From contig NZ_JAHDAU010000004.1 of assembly GCF_021991835.1 (NCBI RefSeq), positions 124,001-188,000 of the forward strand: a DNA stretch of 64,000 bases, in the 5' to 3' direction. The stretch's first letter is position 1. Each line of letters begins with the position of its first letter. The DNA comes from Polaribacter sargassicola (GTDB taxonomy: Bacteria; Bacteroidota; Bacteroidia; Flavobacteriales; Flavobacteriaceae). Below, one piece after another: positions 18,850 through 27,086 of the stretch. A program made the translations under genes and the position numbers. A model generated the notes under the pieces. That model did not search any database. It was not told the DNA's origin and worked only from the letters and a program-made list of their open reading frames with translations.

Positions 18850-18878
18850 AACTTAAAGTTCTTTAAACCTTTTAGTTA

Positions 18879-18886
18879 CAAATATA
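18879..18886 (-). promoter_or_regulatory. Putative -7 box (TATATTTG) between DUF6503 paralogues
   Basis: Reverse strand TATATTTG lies just past the stop of the upstream paralogue and about 30 nt before the ATG at 18849. It would let the second copy be expressed independently. Confidence 0.4.
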
Positions 18887-18887
18887 T

Positions 18888-19655
18888 TTATTTTAATGGT
18901 TTAGCAAAAAAAGAATCTAACAAATCATTCTTTTTTATAGATGCCTCTGTAAATGCAGTTGCAGGTCTTGCTGGTTCAGTTGGCACACCGTTTTCATCTT
19001 TTTTATACCAAGTAATTTCAGCAGGTAAAAACAATCCGTTTACGTTATTCCAAGTACCATATTTAATCAGATTAAACTTATCACTTGGTTTTTTAGTTTT
19101 AAAAGTAGCCGTATAAGCTAACCATTCCATTTGATAAGTTTCTGGGTTGTAATACAACTTGTAGTTATCATCAGGTGAACTTCCTTTATCTGCTTTAAAA
19201 GAAATTTTATAACCAGGATAACTAATTTCGTTATATGTTAAAGGTGCTATTTTTTCATAAATAATTCCGTCATCTGCCAAAACAAAAGGCATTGCATAAA
19301 AATAAAAATACAAATTGTGATAAAAAGCAGGATTTCCTTTAAAAGCACCTTTTTCAGCTTCATCTAACCAAATTTCTTTTCCATCAAACCCAACAGCATA
19401 ATTTGGTGCTTTAATAACATTAATACGAGATTTTAAATCTACAGTGTGTACTTCCTCTCCTTTTTTAAAGGATAAAATTTCTGCATTTCTCCAAGTATCA
19501 ATTCCTCCGTGAGCTTTAAAAACTTTTCCTAATTCTTCTGGGAAGCTTTCTTTTTTAACTTCAACAACTTTAACTTCTGATTGAGTTTCTTTTTTAGGTT
19601 CGTTCTTACAAGAAATTGCAATTACAACAATTAATAATAAAAGTACTTTTTTCAT
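18888..19655 (-). CDS. DUF6503 family lipoprotein (copy 1)
   Basis: Lipoprotein of 255 residues (lipobox IAISC, Cys16). It shares with its downstream paralogue the motifs AHGGIDTWRNAEILSF, NLYFYFYAMPFVLADDGIIY, YPGYKISFKADKGSSPDDNY and ETYQMEWLAYTATF. The C-terminus differs (EPARPATAFTEASIKKNDLL against a shorter segment in copy 2), so the two have begun to diverge at the ends. Function unknown. The pair follows the ABC exporter gene on the opposite side of an 83-nt gap. Confidence 0.75.
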   Translation of the reverse strand: MKKVLLLLIVVIAISCKNEPKKETQSEVKVVEVKKESFPEELGKVFKAHGGIDTWRNAEILSFKKGEEVHTVDLKSRINVIKAPNYAVGFDGKEIWLDEAEKGAFKGNPAFYHNLYFYFYAMPFVLADDGIIYEKIAPLTYNEISYPGYKISFKADKGSSPDDNYKLYYNPETYQMEWLAYTATFKTKKPSDKFNLIKYGTWNNVNGLFLPAEITWYKKDENGVPTEPARPATAFTEASIKKNDLLDSFFAKPLK

Positions 19656-19738
19656 AATTTGGTTTATAGATTTTTAATTGAATAATCTAAGCAGTCGTTT
19701 TTATTTAACTTCTTTACAAAAAAGGTAATTTTTAAGTG

Positions 19739-21505
19739 TTAAATTTTAGATTGATACGTGTACAAATCAAAATACCTTCCTTTTTTGGCGATTAACTCAT
19801 CGTGAGTTCCTCTTTCTGCAATATTACCTGCTTCTACAACTAAAATTTGGTCTGCCTGTTTTATTGTACTTAATCGATGTGCAATTACAATAGTGGTTCT
19901 GTTTTTGATTAGTTTTGATAAACTTTTCTGTATTAGAGATTCGCTTTCTGTATCTAAACTAGAAGTAGCTTCATCTAAAATAATTATTTTTGGATTCGCT
20001 AAAATTGCTCTTGCAATTGCCAATCTTTGTCGCTGACCGCCAGATAATTTAACACCTCTTTCTCCTATTAAAGTATCTAAACCATCATCAAATCTATCTG
20101 TAAATTCATTTACATACGCTGCTTTTACAGCATTTTGCAACTCTTCTTCTGTAGCATTTGGCCTCGGAAACAAAATATTGTCTCTTATTGTTCCTTCAAA
20201 CAAAAATTCATCTTGCAAAACAACTCCTAAATTTTTTCTAAAACTAGACAGTTTTACTTTTGACATATCTTTACCATCAATCGTAATTTTACCCGATTGT
20301 GGATTTAAAAATGTTGCTGATAAACCTGCTATAGTAGATTTACCAGAACCAGAACTGCCAACCAAAGCTGTAACAGAACCAGCCGGAACCTTAAAGTTGA
20401 TATTTTTAATCACCTTTTTTCCTTCTTCATAAGCAAAAGAAACATCCTCAAAATTAATTTCTCCTTTTAAATCTTCTAAAACAACGGTTCTTTCTAAATT
20501 ATCTTCTTCTGCAGCCATATTCATTAACTCTTCGGTTCTATCTAAACCTGCCAAAGCTTCTGTTAATTGGCTACCAATATTGCTCATCTGTACAATAGGC
20601 GCAACCATAAAAGCTAATAAAAAAGTAAACTGAATAAAATCTCCAAAAGTCATTGAGCCTTGTATAATATAATAACCACCAATACCCATAACACCTGTTG
20701 TTGCTAAACCAATTAAAAGTGTAGAAGAGCTTGTCATTAAAGCTGTTGCTGTCATACTTTTTTTAACATTTATAAAAATATTTGCAACACCTTCTTCAAA
20801 AATTTTACTTTCTTGCTCTTCCGCATTAAAGGCTTTAATTACTCTAATTCCGCCTAAAGTTTCTGTTAATCTTCCTTTTACTTCTGCATTAATTTTACCT
20901 CTTGCTCTAAAAATAGGACGAATGTATTTAAATGATTTTAAAGCGATGATTCCAAAAATAGATAAAGGAACAAAAGTAAAAAGCGTCATCCAAACATTCA
21001 TTTTTAAAAGAATAACTAATGTTACAATTGCAGTAAATGAACCTCCGATTAGTTGCACCAAACCTGTACCAATTAAGTTTCTTACACCTTCTACATCCGT
21101 CATAATTCTAGAAACCAATGCGCCAGATTTTGTATTATCAAAAAAACTGATTGGTAAAGACAAAACTTTCTTTTGTACTTGTGCTCTTAATTCTGATATT
21201 AAATATTGTGCCTGAATGCTTAATACCTTTGTTAATAAAAAAGAGGTAACTGCTTGTACCAAAATTGCTGCAATAACTATAAGTATTAAATAATATAATT
21301 GGTTATAATCTTTGTTAGGCACAACCTCATCCATTAAAACTTTACTTTGCATTGGCAAAACAAAACCAGATAAACTTCTTATAATTATTAAAATTAATCC
21401 TAAAAAAACCAAGTTTCTTCTTGGCCAAATAATGGTTTTAAAAGCTTGTTTTAATGTTACTTTTGGCTTTTTATTTTCTTTTTTTGATTCTTTTAAATGC
21501 TGCAT
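19739..21505 (-). CDS. ABC exporter, fused permease-ATPase (MsbA-like)
   Basis: Half-transporter of 588 residues. Six membrane segments lie within about 30-310, with the ABC-exporter coupling region NTKSGALVSRIMTDVEGVRN and RLTETLGGIRVIKAFNAE. The ATPase domain has Walker A LVGSSGSGKST (near 383), signature LSGGQRQRLAIARAIL, Walker B IIILDEATSSLD and H-loop VIAHRLST. It works as a homodimer in the inner membrane and would flip lipids or export drugs or peptides; substrate unknown. It is a single gene preceded by a TAATTTTG promoter box at 21557-21564, just beyond the acs terminator. Confidence 0.92.
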   Translation of the reverse strand: MQHLKESKKENKKPKVTLKQAFKTIIWPRRNLVFLGLILIIIRSLSGFVLPMQSKVLMDEVVPNKDYNQLYYLILIVIAAILVQAVTSFLLTKVLSIQAQYLISELRAQVQKKVLSLPISFFDNTKSGALVSRIMTDVEGVRNLIGTGLVQLIGGSFTAIVTLVILLKMNVWMTLFTFVPLSIFGIIALKSFKYIRPIFRARGKINAEVKGRLTETLGGIRVIKAFNAEEQESKIFEEGVANIFINVKKSMTATALMTSSSTLLIGLATTGVMGIGGYYIIQGSMTFGDFIQFTFLLAFMVAPIVQMSNIGSQLTEALAGLDRTEELMNMAAEEDNLERTVVLEDLKGEINFEDVSFAYEEGKKVIKNINFKVPAGSVTALVGSSGSGKSTIAGLSATFLNPQSGKITIDGKDMSKVKLSSFRKNLGVVLQDEFLFEGTIRDNILFPRPNATEEELQNAVKAAYVNEFTDRFDDGLDTLIGERGVKLSGGQRQRLAIARAILANPKIIILDEATSSLDTESESLIQKSLSKLIKNRTTIVIAHRLSTIKQADQILVVEAGNIAERGTHDELIAKKGRYFDLYTYQSKI

Positions 21506-21556
21506 AAAAATTAGTTGTCAATTTATATGCCATTAAATTGAAGTCTGACATATTTA

Positions 21557-21564
21557 CAAAATTA
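21557..21564 (-). promoter_or_regulatory. Putative -7 box (TAATTTTG) for ABC exporter
   Basis: Reverse strand TAATTTTG fits TAnnTTTG and lies about 50 nt before the ATG at 21505, directly downstream of the acs terminator, as expected for a separate transcription unit. Confidence 0.5.
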
Positions 21565-21570
21565 CAACAA

Positions 21571-21605
21571 ACAAAAAACTCCACAGATTTTAACATCTAT
21601 GGAGT
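21571..21605 (-). terminator. Rho-independent terminator downstream of acs
   Basis: An 11-bp stem with one mismatch (arms 21578-21588 and 21595-21605, loop of 6). On the reverse strand it is followed by TTTTTTG, so it ends transcription that comes from acs. Confidence 0.8.
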
Positions 21606-21646
21606 CTAAAATATTTTCTAAAGACTAACCGTTTATAAATAAGCTT

Positions 21647-21739
21647 GCGTGAGCGATAGAAACGGCATCCTTTTTGCTTTTTCTGCAAAAAGATATAGTG
21701 GATAGCGCAGTTTTTGTTTTTTTTAACAAAAACACGCCC
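21647..21739. repeat. Structured intergenic element with two hairpins (GCGTG...CACGC ends)
   Basis: The ends pair (GCGTG at 21647-21651, CACGC at 21733-21737). Inside are two hairpins: CTTTTTGC 21670-21677 with GCAAAAAG 21685-21692, and GTTTTTGTT 21710-21718 with AACAAAAAC 21725-21733. The words GGCATCC and GGATAGCGC resemble a repeat that I recall from many Flavobacteriaceae, where it follows genes. Here it sits between the acs stop and the acs terminator, so it is probably transcribed as the acs 3' UTR. Confidence 0.65.
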
Positions 21740-21744
21740 AAATT

Positions 21745-23652
21745 CTACAATCTTTTATCAATAATACTTTGTACAACTTCTGGATTTAACAAAGTACTTG
21801 TATCTCCTAAATTATCTAACTCATTACTCGCAATTTTACGTAAAATACGTCTCATAATTTTACCTGAACGAGTTTTTGGCAATCCGTCTGAAAACTGAAT
21901 TTTATCTAGTTTTGCAATTGGCCCAATTCTATCTGTAATTAATTGGTTGATTTCTTTTTTAAGATTATCATGATTTCTATACTCGCCAGCATCTTTTAAT
22001 GTTATATAACCATACAAAGCACTTCCTTTTATATCATGAGGGAAACCAACAATAGCAGATTCTGCAATTGCAGGATGTTCGTTAATTGCATCTTCTATTG
22101 GTGCGGTTCCTAAATTATGACCAGAAACGATAATTACATCATCTACTCTACCTGTAATTCTGTAATAACCAACTTCATCTCTTAAAGCTCCATCACCTGT
22201 AAAATACATATTATCAAAAGCAGAAAAATAGGTTTCTTTATATCGTTGATGATTTCCCCAAATTGTTCTTGCCATACTTGGCCAAGGATATTTTATACAC
22301 AAACGCCCTTCTACTTGATTTCCTTTTAACTCATTTCCGTTTTCATCCATTAAAGCAGGTTGAACACCAATAAAAGGCAAAGTTGCATAAGTTGGTTTTG
22401 TTGGTGTTACATATGGTATTGGTGTAATCATCATTCCGCCCGTTTCTGTTTGCCACCAAGTATCTACAATAGGGCTTTTCTTTTTTCCTATGTTATCATT
22501 ATACCAATGCCATGCTTCTTCATTAATTGGCTCTCCAACCGAACCTAAAACTTTTAAAGATGATAAATCATATTTTTCTACCAATTCTCCACCATGTTTA
22601 GACAAAGCTCTAATAGCTGTTGGTGCTGTATAAAACTGATTTACTTTGTGTTTTTCTACAATTTCCCAAAAACGCCCAAAACTAGGATAACTTGGTACGC
22701 CTTCAAACATTACCGTTGTTGCGCCGTTTGCTAATGGCCCATAAACAATATAAGAATGCCCAGTAATCCAACCAATATCTGCTGTACACCAATAAACATC
22801 ATCATCTCTGTACTGAAAAGCATTTTTAAATGTATATGCTGTGTACACCATATAACCTGCAGTTGTATGCACCATTCCTTTTGGCGTACCTGTAGAACCA
22901 GAAGTATAGAGTATAAATAACGGATCTTCTGCATCCATTATTTCTGCTTTACATACTGCCGAAGCATTATCTAACAAAGGTTGTAACCATTTATCTCTAC
23001 CTTCTTTCAGATAGATATCTGAATTGATCCTTTTAACAACCAAAACACTTTCTACACAATCGCAATTTTCTAAAGCTTCATCTACAATGCCTTTTAAATC
23101 AATTGTTTTTTTACCTCTATAAGATCCGTCTGAAGTAATTACCAATTTACAATCAGAATCATTAATTCTTGTAGCTAATGCTTTAGATGAAAAACCTGCA
23201 AAAACAACCGAATGTATTGCGCCAATTCTTGCACAAGCTAACGTTGCTATTGCCAATTCTGGAATCATTGGAACATAAATACAAACTCTATCTCCTTTTT
23301 TTACGCCTTGTTCTTTTAAAACATTTGCAAATTTGTTTACTCTCTCGTGTAATTGATTGTAACTAATATGTTCTGCTTTTTCATTAGGATCATTGGGTTC
23401 AAATAAAATGGCTGTTTTATCTCCTTTTGTTGTTAAATGCCTGTCTATACAATTTTCTGTGATGTTCAATTTTGCTCCTTCGAACCATTTTACTGCTGGT
23501 TTAGAAAAATCCCAATCTAAAACTTTATCCCATTTCTTTCTCCAAACAAAATGTTCTTCTGCTATTTCTTCCCAAAAGTTTTCTGGTTCTCTTACAGATT
23601 TTCTGTAAACTTTAAAATATTCTTCTAAATGTTTAATGTGATAATTGCTCAT
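21745..23652 (-). CDS. acs: Acetate--CoA ligase (acetyl-CoA synthetase)
   Basis: Activates acetate with ATP and CoA to acetyl-CoA in the cytoplasm. The 635-residue length and all family motifs fit: N-terminal extension with EHFVWRKKWDKVL, VYIPMIPELAIATLACARIGA, P-loop YTSGSTGTPKGMVHT (about 250-264), WWQTETGGMM, YFTGDGALRDEVGYYRITGRVDD, and the C-terminal SGKIMRRILRKIA whose Lys (near 597) is the site regulated by acetylation in other bacteria. DUF294/exonuclease genes, which accompany acs and an acetate symporter in many bacteria, lie 4 kb away here; no symporter is next to it. Confidence 0.96.
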   Translation of the reverse strand: MSNYHIKHLEEYFKVYRKSVREPENFWEEIAEEHFVWRKKWDKVLDWDFSKPAVKWFEGAKLNITENCIDRHLTTKGDKTAILFEPNDPNEKAEHISYNQLHERVNKFANVLKEQGVKKGDRVCIYVPMIPELAIATLACARIGAIHSVVFAGFSSKALATRINDSDCKLVITSDGSYRGKKTIDLKGIVDEALENCDCVESVLVVKRINSDIYLKEGRDKWLQPLLDNASAVCKAEIMDAEDPLFILYTSGSTGTPKGMVHTTAGYMVYTAYTFKNAFQYRDDDVYWCTADIGWITGHSYIVYGPLANGATTVMFEGVPSYPSFGRFWEIVEKHKVNQFYTAPTAIRALSKHGGELVEKYDLSSLKVLGSVGEPINEEAWHWYNDNIGKKKSPIVDTWWQTETGGMMITPIPYVTPTKPTYATLPFIGVQPALMDENGNELKGNQVEGRLCIKYPWPSMARTIWGNHQRYKETYFSAFDNMYFTGDGALRDEVGYYRITGRVDDVIIVSGHNLGTAPIEDAINEHPAIAESAIVGFPHDIKGSALYGYITLKDAGEYRNHDNLKKEINQLITDRIGPIAKLDKIQFSDGLPKTRSGKIMRRILRKIASNELDNLGDTSTLLNPEVVQSIIDKRL

Positions 23653-23890
23653 AGTAACTTAGTTAATTGTAATTATTCTTCTAAAAATAGAAATTATATT
23701 TCTTTATAAAAAGGATAATGCATTTTTTAAATGTTTTTTTAACATAAAAACCAAAAAACATATTTATTTTTTATCATTTTAACATTCTAAAACTAAATTA
23801 AAAAGTAATAATATTTCTCAATTATATAATTAATTGAGTTACTTTTTAATCAAAATTTATATTTAAATTTATTGCAAATGATAAAACAAT

Positions 23891-24427
23891 ATGAAAAAGC
23901 TAATCTTATTATTTTTTGTAATTATAATGGCATGTTCTAATGATGATGATGTTCAATCTCAAATTATAAATATGAGAATTAATCATTATCAAAATACAGC
24001 AATTGCCGAAGGTTTGTTTCTAACTTATTTAGTGCAAAAAGAAGATAATGTTGGCTCTAATGAATGGAGTAATCTTTATAGTTCTATTGATGGGTTTGAA
24101 TATGAATCAGGATTTATTTATGACATAGAAGTAAGCGTTGAAAAAATTAGTAATCCTCCTGCTGATGGCAGTTCTTTAAAATATACTTTAAAAGAAATAA
24201 TATCTACTGAAAAAGTAGATGATGAAACTACTTTTGATCTCATTTTAAAAATAGGTAACGAAAGTTTTATTACCCAAACTTCTGGTTATCAAATTTTAAA
24301 TAAAATTGATGTTGATTGTAATGTTTTATGCGATGAACTTGACATACAATTACAAAACAAAGAAGAATTAATTGGTACTTTTAAAAGAGTTGACAGTGAT
24401 AAAATAGCATTGATAAAACTTGAGTAA
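23891..24427 (+). CDS. Hypothetical lipoprotein
   Basis: Lipoprotein of 178 residues with lipobox IIMAC (Cys15) followed by SNDDD, a surface-export-like acidic stretch common in Bacteroidota lipoproteins. The rest reads as beta strands with Asp/Glu and Lys, including VDCNVLCDELDIQLQNKEELIGTFKRV near the end and two Cys that could form a disulfide. That end resembles small DUF4377-type domains (VDC...CDxL...L), which would suggest a stress-induced lipoprotein; this is a weak call. It is followed after 41 nt by the TauE-type gene. Confidence 0.6.
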   Translation: MKKLILLFFVIIMACSNDDDVQSQIINMRINHYQNTAIAEGLFLTYLVQKEDNVGSNEWSNLYSSIDGFEYESGFIYDIEVSVEKISNPPADGSSLKYTLKEIISTEKVDDETTFDLILKIGNESFITQTSGYQILNKIDVDCNVLCDELDIQLQNKEELIGTFKRVDSDKIALIKLE

Positions 24428-24468
24428 AAAATACCTTTATATTAAATTTACAGTCTAAAACTACAAAT

Positions 24469-25239
24469 TTGGTAATAGATTTACTATTAGATTATTGGCA
24501 TATTATTTTACTATTTTTTTCTGTTGCTATTTTATATTCATCAGTTGGTTTTGGAGGCGGTTCTAGTTATTTGGCTATTTTAGCTTTAACTAGTATTGTT
24601 TTTACACAGATAAGAGCAACGGCTCTTTTATGTAATATTGTTGTAGTTTCTAGCAATGTTTTATTATTTCATCAACAACAAAAAATTGACTGGAAAAAAG
24701 TAACACCACTGGTTTTATTAAGTATTCCGCTTGCTTTTTTAGGCGGAAAATTAAAAATTAATCAACATTTCTTTTTTATTCTTTTAGGTTTTACGCTTCT
24801 TTTTGCTGCAATTACTATGTGGATTTCTAAAAAAATAATTGCTTCAGATAAAAAAATATCAACATCAAATTCTTTTAAAAATGCAAGTTTTGGCGGATTT
24901 ATTGGTTTTATTTCTGGAATGGTTGGTATTGGTGGTGGTATTTTTTTAGCACCTCTTTTACATTTAACAAATTGGGATACACCAAAAAAAATTGCTGCTA
25001 CTGCTAGTGTTTTTATTTTTGTAAATTCTATTGCTGGTTTATTGGGCCAATACTCTAATCCAGATTTTATAATTGATTGGAACTTGACTTCTATATTACT
25101 TGTAACCGTTTTTATTGGCGGACAAATTGGTAGTAGAATGAGTAACAATTATTTTACGCCTATTCAATTAAAAAAGGCAACCGCTATTTTGATTGCCTTT
25201 GTTAGTTTTAGAATTTTATTTAAATATCTTCTGTTTTAA
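24469..25239 (+). CDS. Sulfite exporter TauE/SafE family permease
   Basis: Inner-membrane protein of 256 residues with about eight hydrophobic segments. The duplicated TauE/SafE signature is visible: SSVGFGGGSSYLAILAL near the start and GFIGFISGMVGIGGGIFLAPLLH in the middle. Members move organosulfur or carboxylic anions; substrate unknown. The start is a TTG (MVIDLLLDYW); no in-frame ATG fits upstream of the first membrane segment. It may share a transcript with the lipoprotein gene before it. Confidence 0.88.
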   Translation: MVIDLLLDYWHIILLFFSVAILYSSVGFGGGSSYLAILALTSIVFTQIRATALLCNIVVVSSNVLLFHQQQKIDWKKVTPLVLLSIPLAFLGGKLKINQHFFFILLGFTLLFAAITMWISKKIIASDKKISTSNSFKNASFGGFIGFISGMVGIGGGIFLAPLLHLTNWDTPKKIAATASVFIFVNSIAGLLGQYSNPDFIIDWNLTSILLVTVFIGGQIGSRMSNNYFTPIQLKKATAILIAFVSFRILFKYLLF

Positions 25240-25263
25240 AAAACATTTGTTCTTGTTTTTAAA

Positions 25264-25271
25264 TATATTTG
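25264..25271 (+). promoter_or_regulatory. Putative -7 box (TATATTTG) for TerC-family gene
   Basis: TATATTTG fits TAnnTTTG, 33 nt before the ATG at 25304. Confidence 0.45.
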
Positions 25272-25303
25272 ATTTCTAAATTTAACAAAATCAAAAAAAT
25301 AAA

Positions 25304-26101
25304 ATGTTAGGAATTATTTTTACACTATTAATGTTAGTGCTTTTACAAGCAGTTTTAGGATTTGACAACCTACTTTATATTTCTTTAGAATCTAAAAAAG
25401 CACCAGAAGCAGACCAAAAACGCGTTAGAAAAACCGGTATTTTAATTGCAATTGTTTTAAGAATTGTATTGCTTTTTGTTTTGGTTTCTATTATAGATTT
25501 CTTTCAAGAACCTTTTTCTTTTTTATCTGGTGGAATAGATGATATTATTCATTTTGCCTTTAACGGACATAGTATTATAGTGCTTTTAGGTGGTGGATTT
25601 ATTATTTATACTGCTATTAAAGAAATTTGGCACATGATTTCTACCAAAGGTTTAGAGGTTGATGAAATGGCTACAGAAAAAAAATCTAAATCTGCAAATG
25701 CCGTAATTACAAGTATTGTAATTATGAATTTAGTTTTTTCTTTCGATTCTATTTTAGCAGCAATTGGCTTAACTAGCGAAATAGAAAATGCTACAACTGC
25801 TTTTATTGTTATGGCTATTGCTATTGTTATTAGTGGTTTATTAATGTTAATTATGGCAGATAAAATTTCTGTATTCTTATCTAAAAACAGAATGTACGAA
25901 GTTTTAGGGCTGTTTATCCTTTTTATAGTTGGTATTATGTTAGTTACAGAAGGTGGCCATCTAGCGCATTTAGAACTTTTTGGAGAGGCAATTGTACCAA
26001 TGAGCAAAACAACTTTCTATTTTGTATTGGCAATTTTAATTATTGTAGATGTAGTACAAGGTAAATACCAAAAGAACTTATTAGCGAAAGCAAAAAAATA
26101 A
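25304..26101 (+). CDS. TerC family integral membrane protein
   Basis: Inner-membrane protein of 265 residues with about seven membrane segments. TerC marks are the paired acidic motifs in the membrane: AVLGFDNLLYISLE near the start and NLVFSFDSILAAIGL in the second half. The family is linked with tellurite resistance and, in other bacteria, with Mn2+ efflux and metalation of exported proteins. No ter operon is nearby, so a metal-homeostasis role is more likely than tellurite resistance. It ends just before a bidirectional terminator. Confidence 0.9.
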   Translation: MLGIIFTLLMLVLLQAVLGFDNLLYISLESKKAPEADQKRVRKTGILIAIVLRIVLLFVLVSIIDFFQEPFSFLSGGIDDIIHFAFNGHSIIVLLGGGFIIYTAIKEIWHMISTKGLEVDEMATEKKSKSANAVITSIVIMNLVFSFDSILAAIGLTSEIENATTAFIVMAIAIVISGLLMLIMADKISVFLSKNRMYEVLGLFILFIVGIMLVTEGGHLAHLELFGEAIVPMSKTTFYFVLAILIIVDVVQGKYQKNLLAKAKK

Positions 26102-26120
26102 ATCTATAAATAAAAATTAA

Positions 26121-26155
26121 AAGGTCGTTGTAAATATTTACAACGACTTTTTTTT
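26121..26155. terminator. Bidirectional terminator (24-bp perfect palindrome)
   Basis: 26124-26147 is a perfect palindrome (GTCGTTGTAAAT and its complement), with an A-run before it and a T-run after it. The T-run overlaps the stop codon of the convergent gene that ends at 26154. Confidence 0.88.
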
Positions 26156-26525
26156 ATGCTATTTCTAAAACACTATCTTTAATTCTTTGTGATACAATTT
26201 GCAGAATCCTTCTATTAATTTCTGATGAATTGTCTGCATAAAAAATAAATTCTTCCGAAGAAAAATGACCAATTATAAAACCTAAATTGATATTTTTATA
26301 ATTGTTATCTGTTTTAAATACCGACGAAATTTTACTTCTTTTTTTCTTATCAGGTAAATCAGTAAAATCTACTTTTCTTTTTCTAAGATATTGTTTAAAT
26401 GCGCTAATTAATAAATTATGCTGCATTTTTATGATAGGTCTTAAAACTTCGTTTTGAAACTTTTCCATTTCAGAGGTTCCTTCTTGTACTAAATCTTCTA
26501 AAATGGGTCTTTCTTTTTTAATCAT
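26154..26525 (-). CDS. Small hypothetical protein
   Basis: Cytoplasmic, helical protein of 123 residues; I do not recognise a functional domain. Notable segments are PILEDLVQEG, FQNEVLRPIIKMQHNLLISAFKQYLRKRK (a basic amphipathic helix) and IIGHFSSEEFIFYADNSSEINRRILQIVSQRIKD. The family appears widespread in Flavobacteriaceae. I see no VOC/glyoxalase metal site, although I recall relatives labelled glyoxalase. Its start overlaps the end of the next upstream gene by 8 nt, so the two form a coupled pair. Confidence 0.65.
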   Translation of the reverse strand: MIKKERPILEDLVQEGTSEMEKFQNEVLRPIIKMQHNLLISAFKQYLRKRKVDFTDLPDKKKRSKISSVFKTDNNYKNINLGFIIGHFSSEEFIFYADNSSEINRRILQIVSQRIKDSVLEIA

Positions 26526-26997
26526 CTAATAAATTGTCTAATTCTAATTGGTAATCATATTGTAAATCTTCATGCAACTTATGAATTGCTTTTCTTATCA
26601 TTTTTACTTGACTATCAAAAACATTTTGTAAACGTGTACTTCTTTTTATCGAAGGCCTAAATTCTTTTAATTTCTTACAATAATAAAGTAGCAATTCTGC
26701 CTCTGTTTCTTTCTTTTTAGAATATCTGATGTATTTTTTAGTTAGCGTTAAAATCTTACGCATACTCTTTCTAATATAAAAAAAACTTTTGGTGTTAATT
26801 TCTGAAAAATGCACATCCATTTGGTCTTTAACACTTTGTATGTATTGGTCTTCATCATGAGACTCAAACAACAAATATGTTAACAGTTCTTTATTCTCTT
26901 TTTTAAATTTTGATAAATGCAAACACAATTCTTTTAACTCATTGGCAGATTTATGTGAGAGTTCGTCTTTTAATTGTTTTACAGTAACTGCTTTCAT
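26518..26997 (-). CDS. Hypothetical basic helical protein
   Basis: Protein of about 159 residues, all-helical in appearance and rich in Lys, Leu and Glu (VKQLKDELSHKSANELKELCLHLSKFKKENKELLTYLLFE; SMRKILTLTKKYIRYSKKKETEAELLLYYCKKLKEF). No signal peptide or known catalytic motif. ATG 26997 is preferred over the TTG one codon earlier. It is translationally coupled to the 123-residue gene downstream. The pair is isolated between two terminators, which makes it a self-contained two-gene unit of unknown role. Confidence 0.65.
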   Translation of the reverse strand: MKAVTVKQLKDELSHKSANELKELCLHLSKFKKENKELLTYLLFESHDEDQYIQSVKDQMDVHFSEINTKSFFYIRKSMRKILTLTKKYIRYSKKKETEAELLLYYCKKLKEFRPSIKRSTRLQNVFDSQVKMIRKAIHKLHEDLQYDYQLELDNLLDD

Positions 26998-27020
26998 CAA
27001 CTTTAATTTTTTACAAGATA

Positions 27021-27053
27021 AAAAAACCTCACAAATAAAAATCTGTGAGGTTT
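27021..27053 (-). terminator. Rho-independent terminator after fabV
   Basis: A 10-bp stem AAACCTCACA (27024-27033) / TGTGAGGTTT (27044-27053). On the reverse strand it is followed by a T-run. It ends the fabV transcript. Confidence 0.85.
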
Positions 27054-27086
27054 GTATTATTTTTTTCGTTTAAACGAAAGTAAACT

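Noticed and set aside
23891..26101. Tellurite-resistance operon suggested by TerC
   Set aside because: No terA/B/D/E/Z or related genes nearby; TerC homologues alone more often serve metal homeostasis.
26154..26997. Toxin-antitoxin pair
   Set aside because: The two-gene coupling is suggestive, but neither protein shows a known toxin, antitoxin or DNA-binding motif, so it is kept only as an unknown pair.
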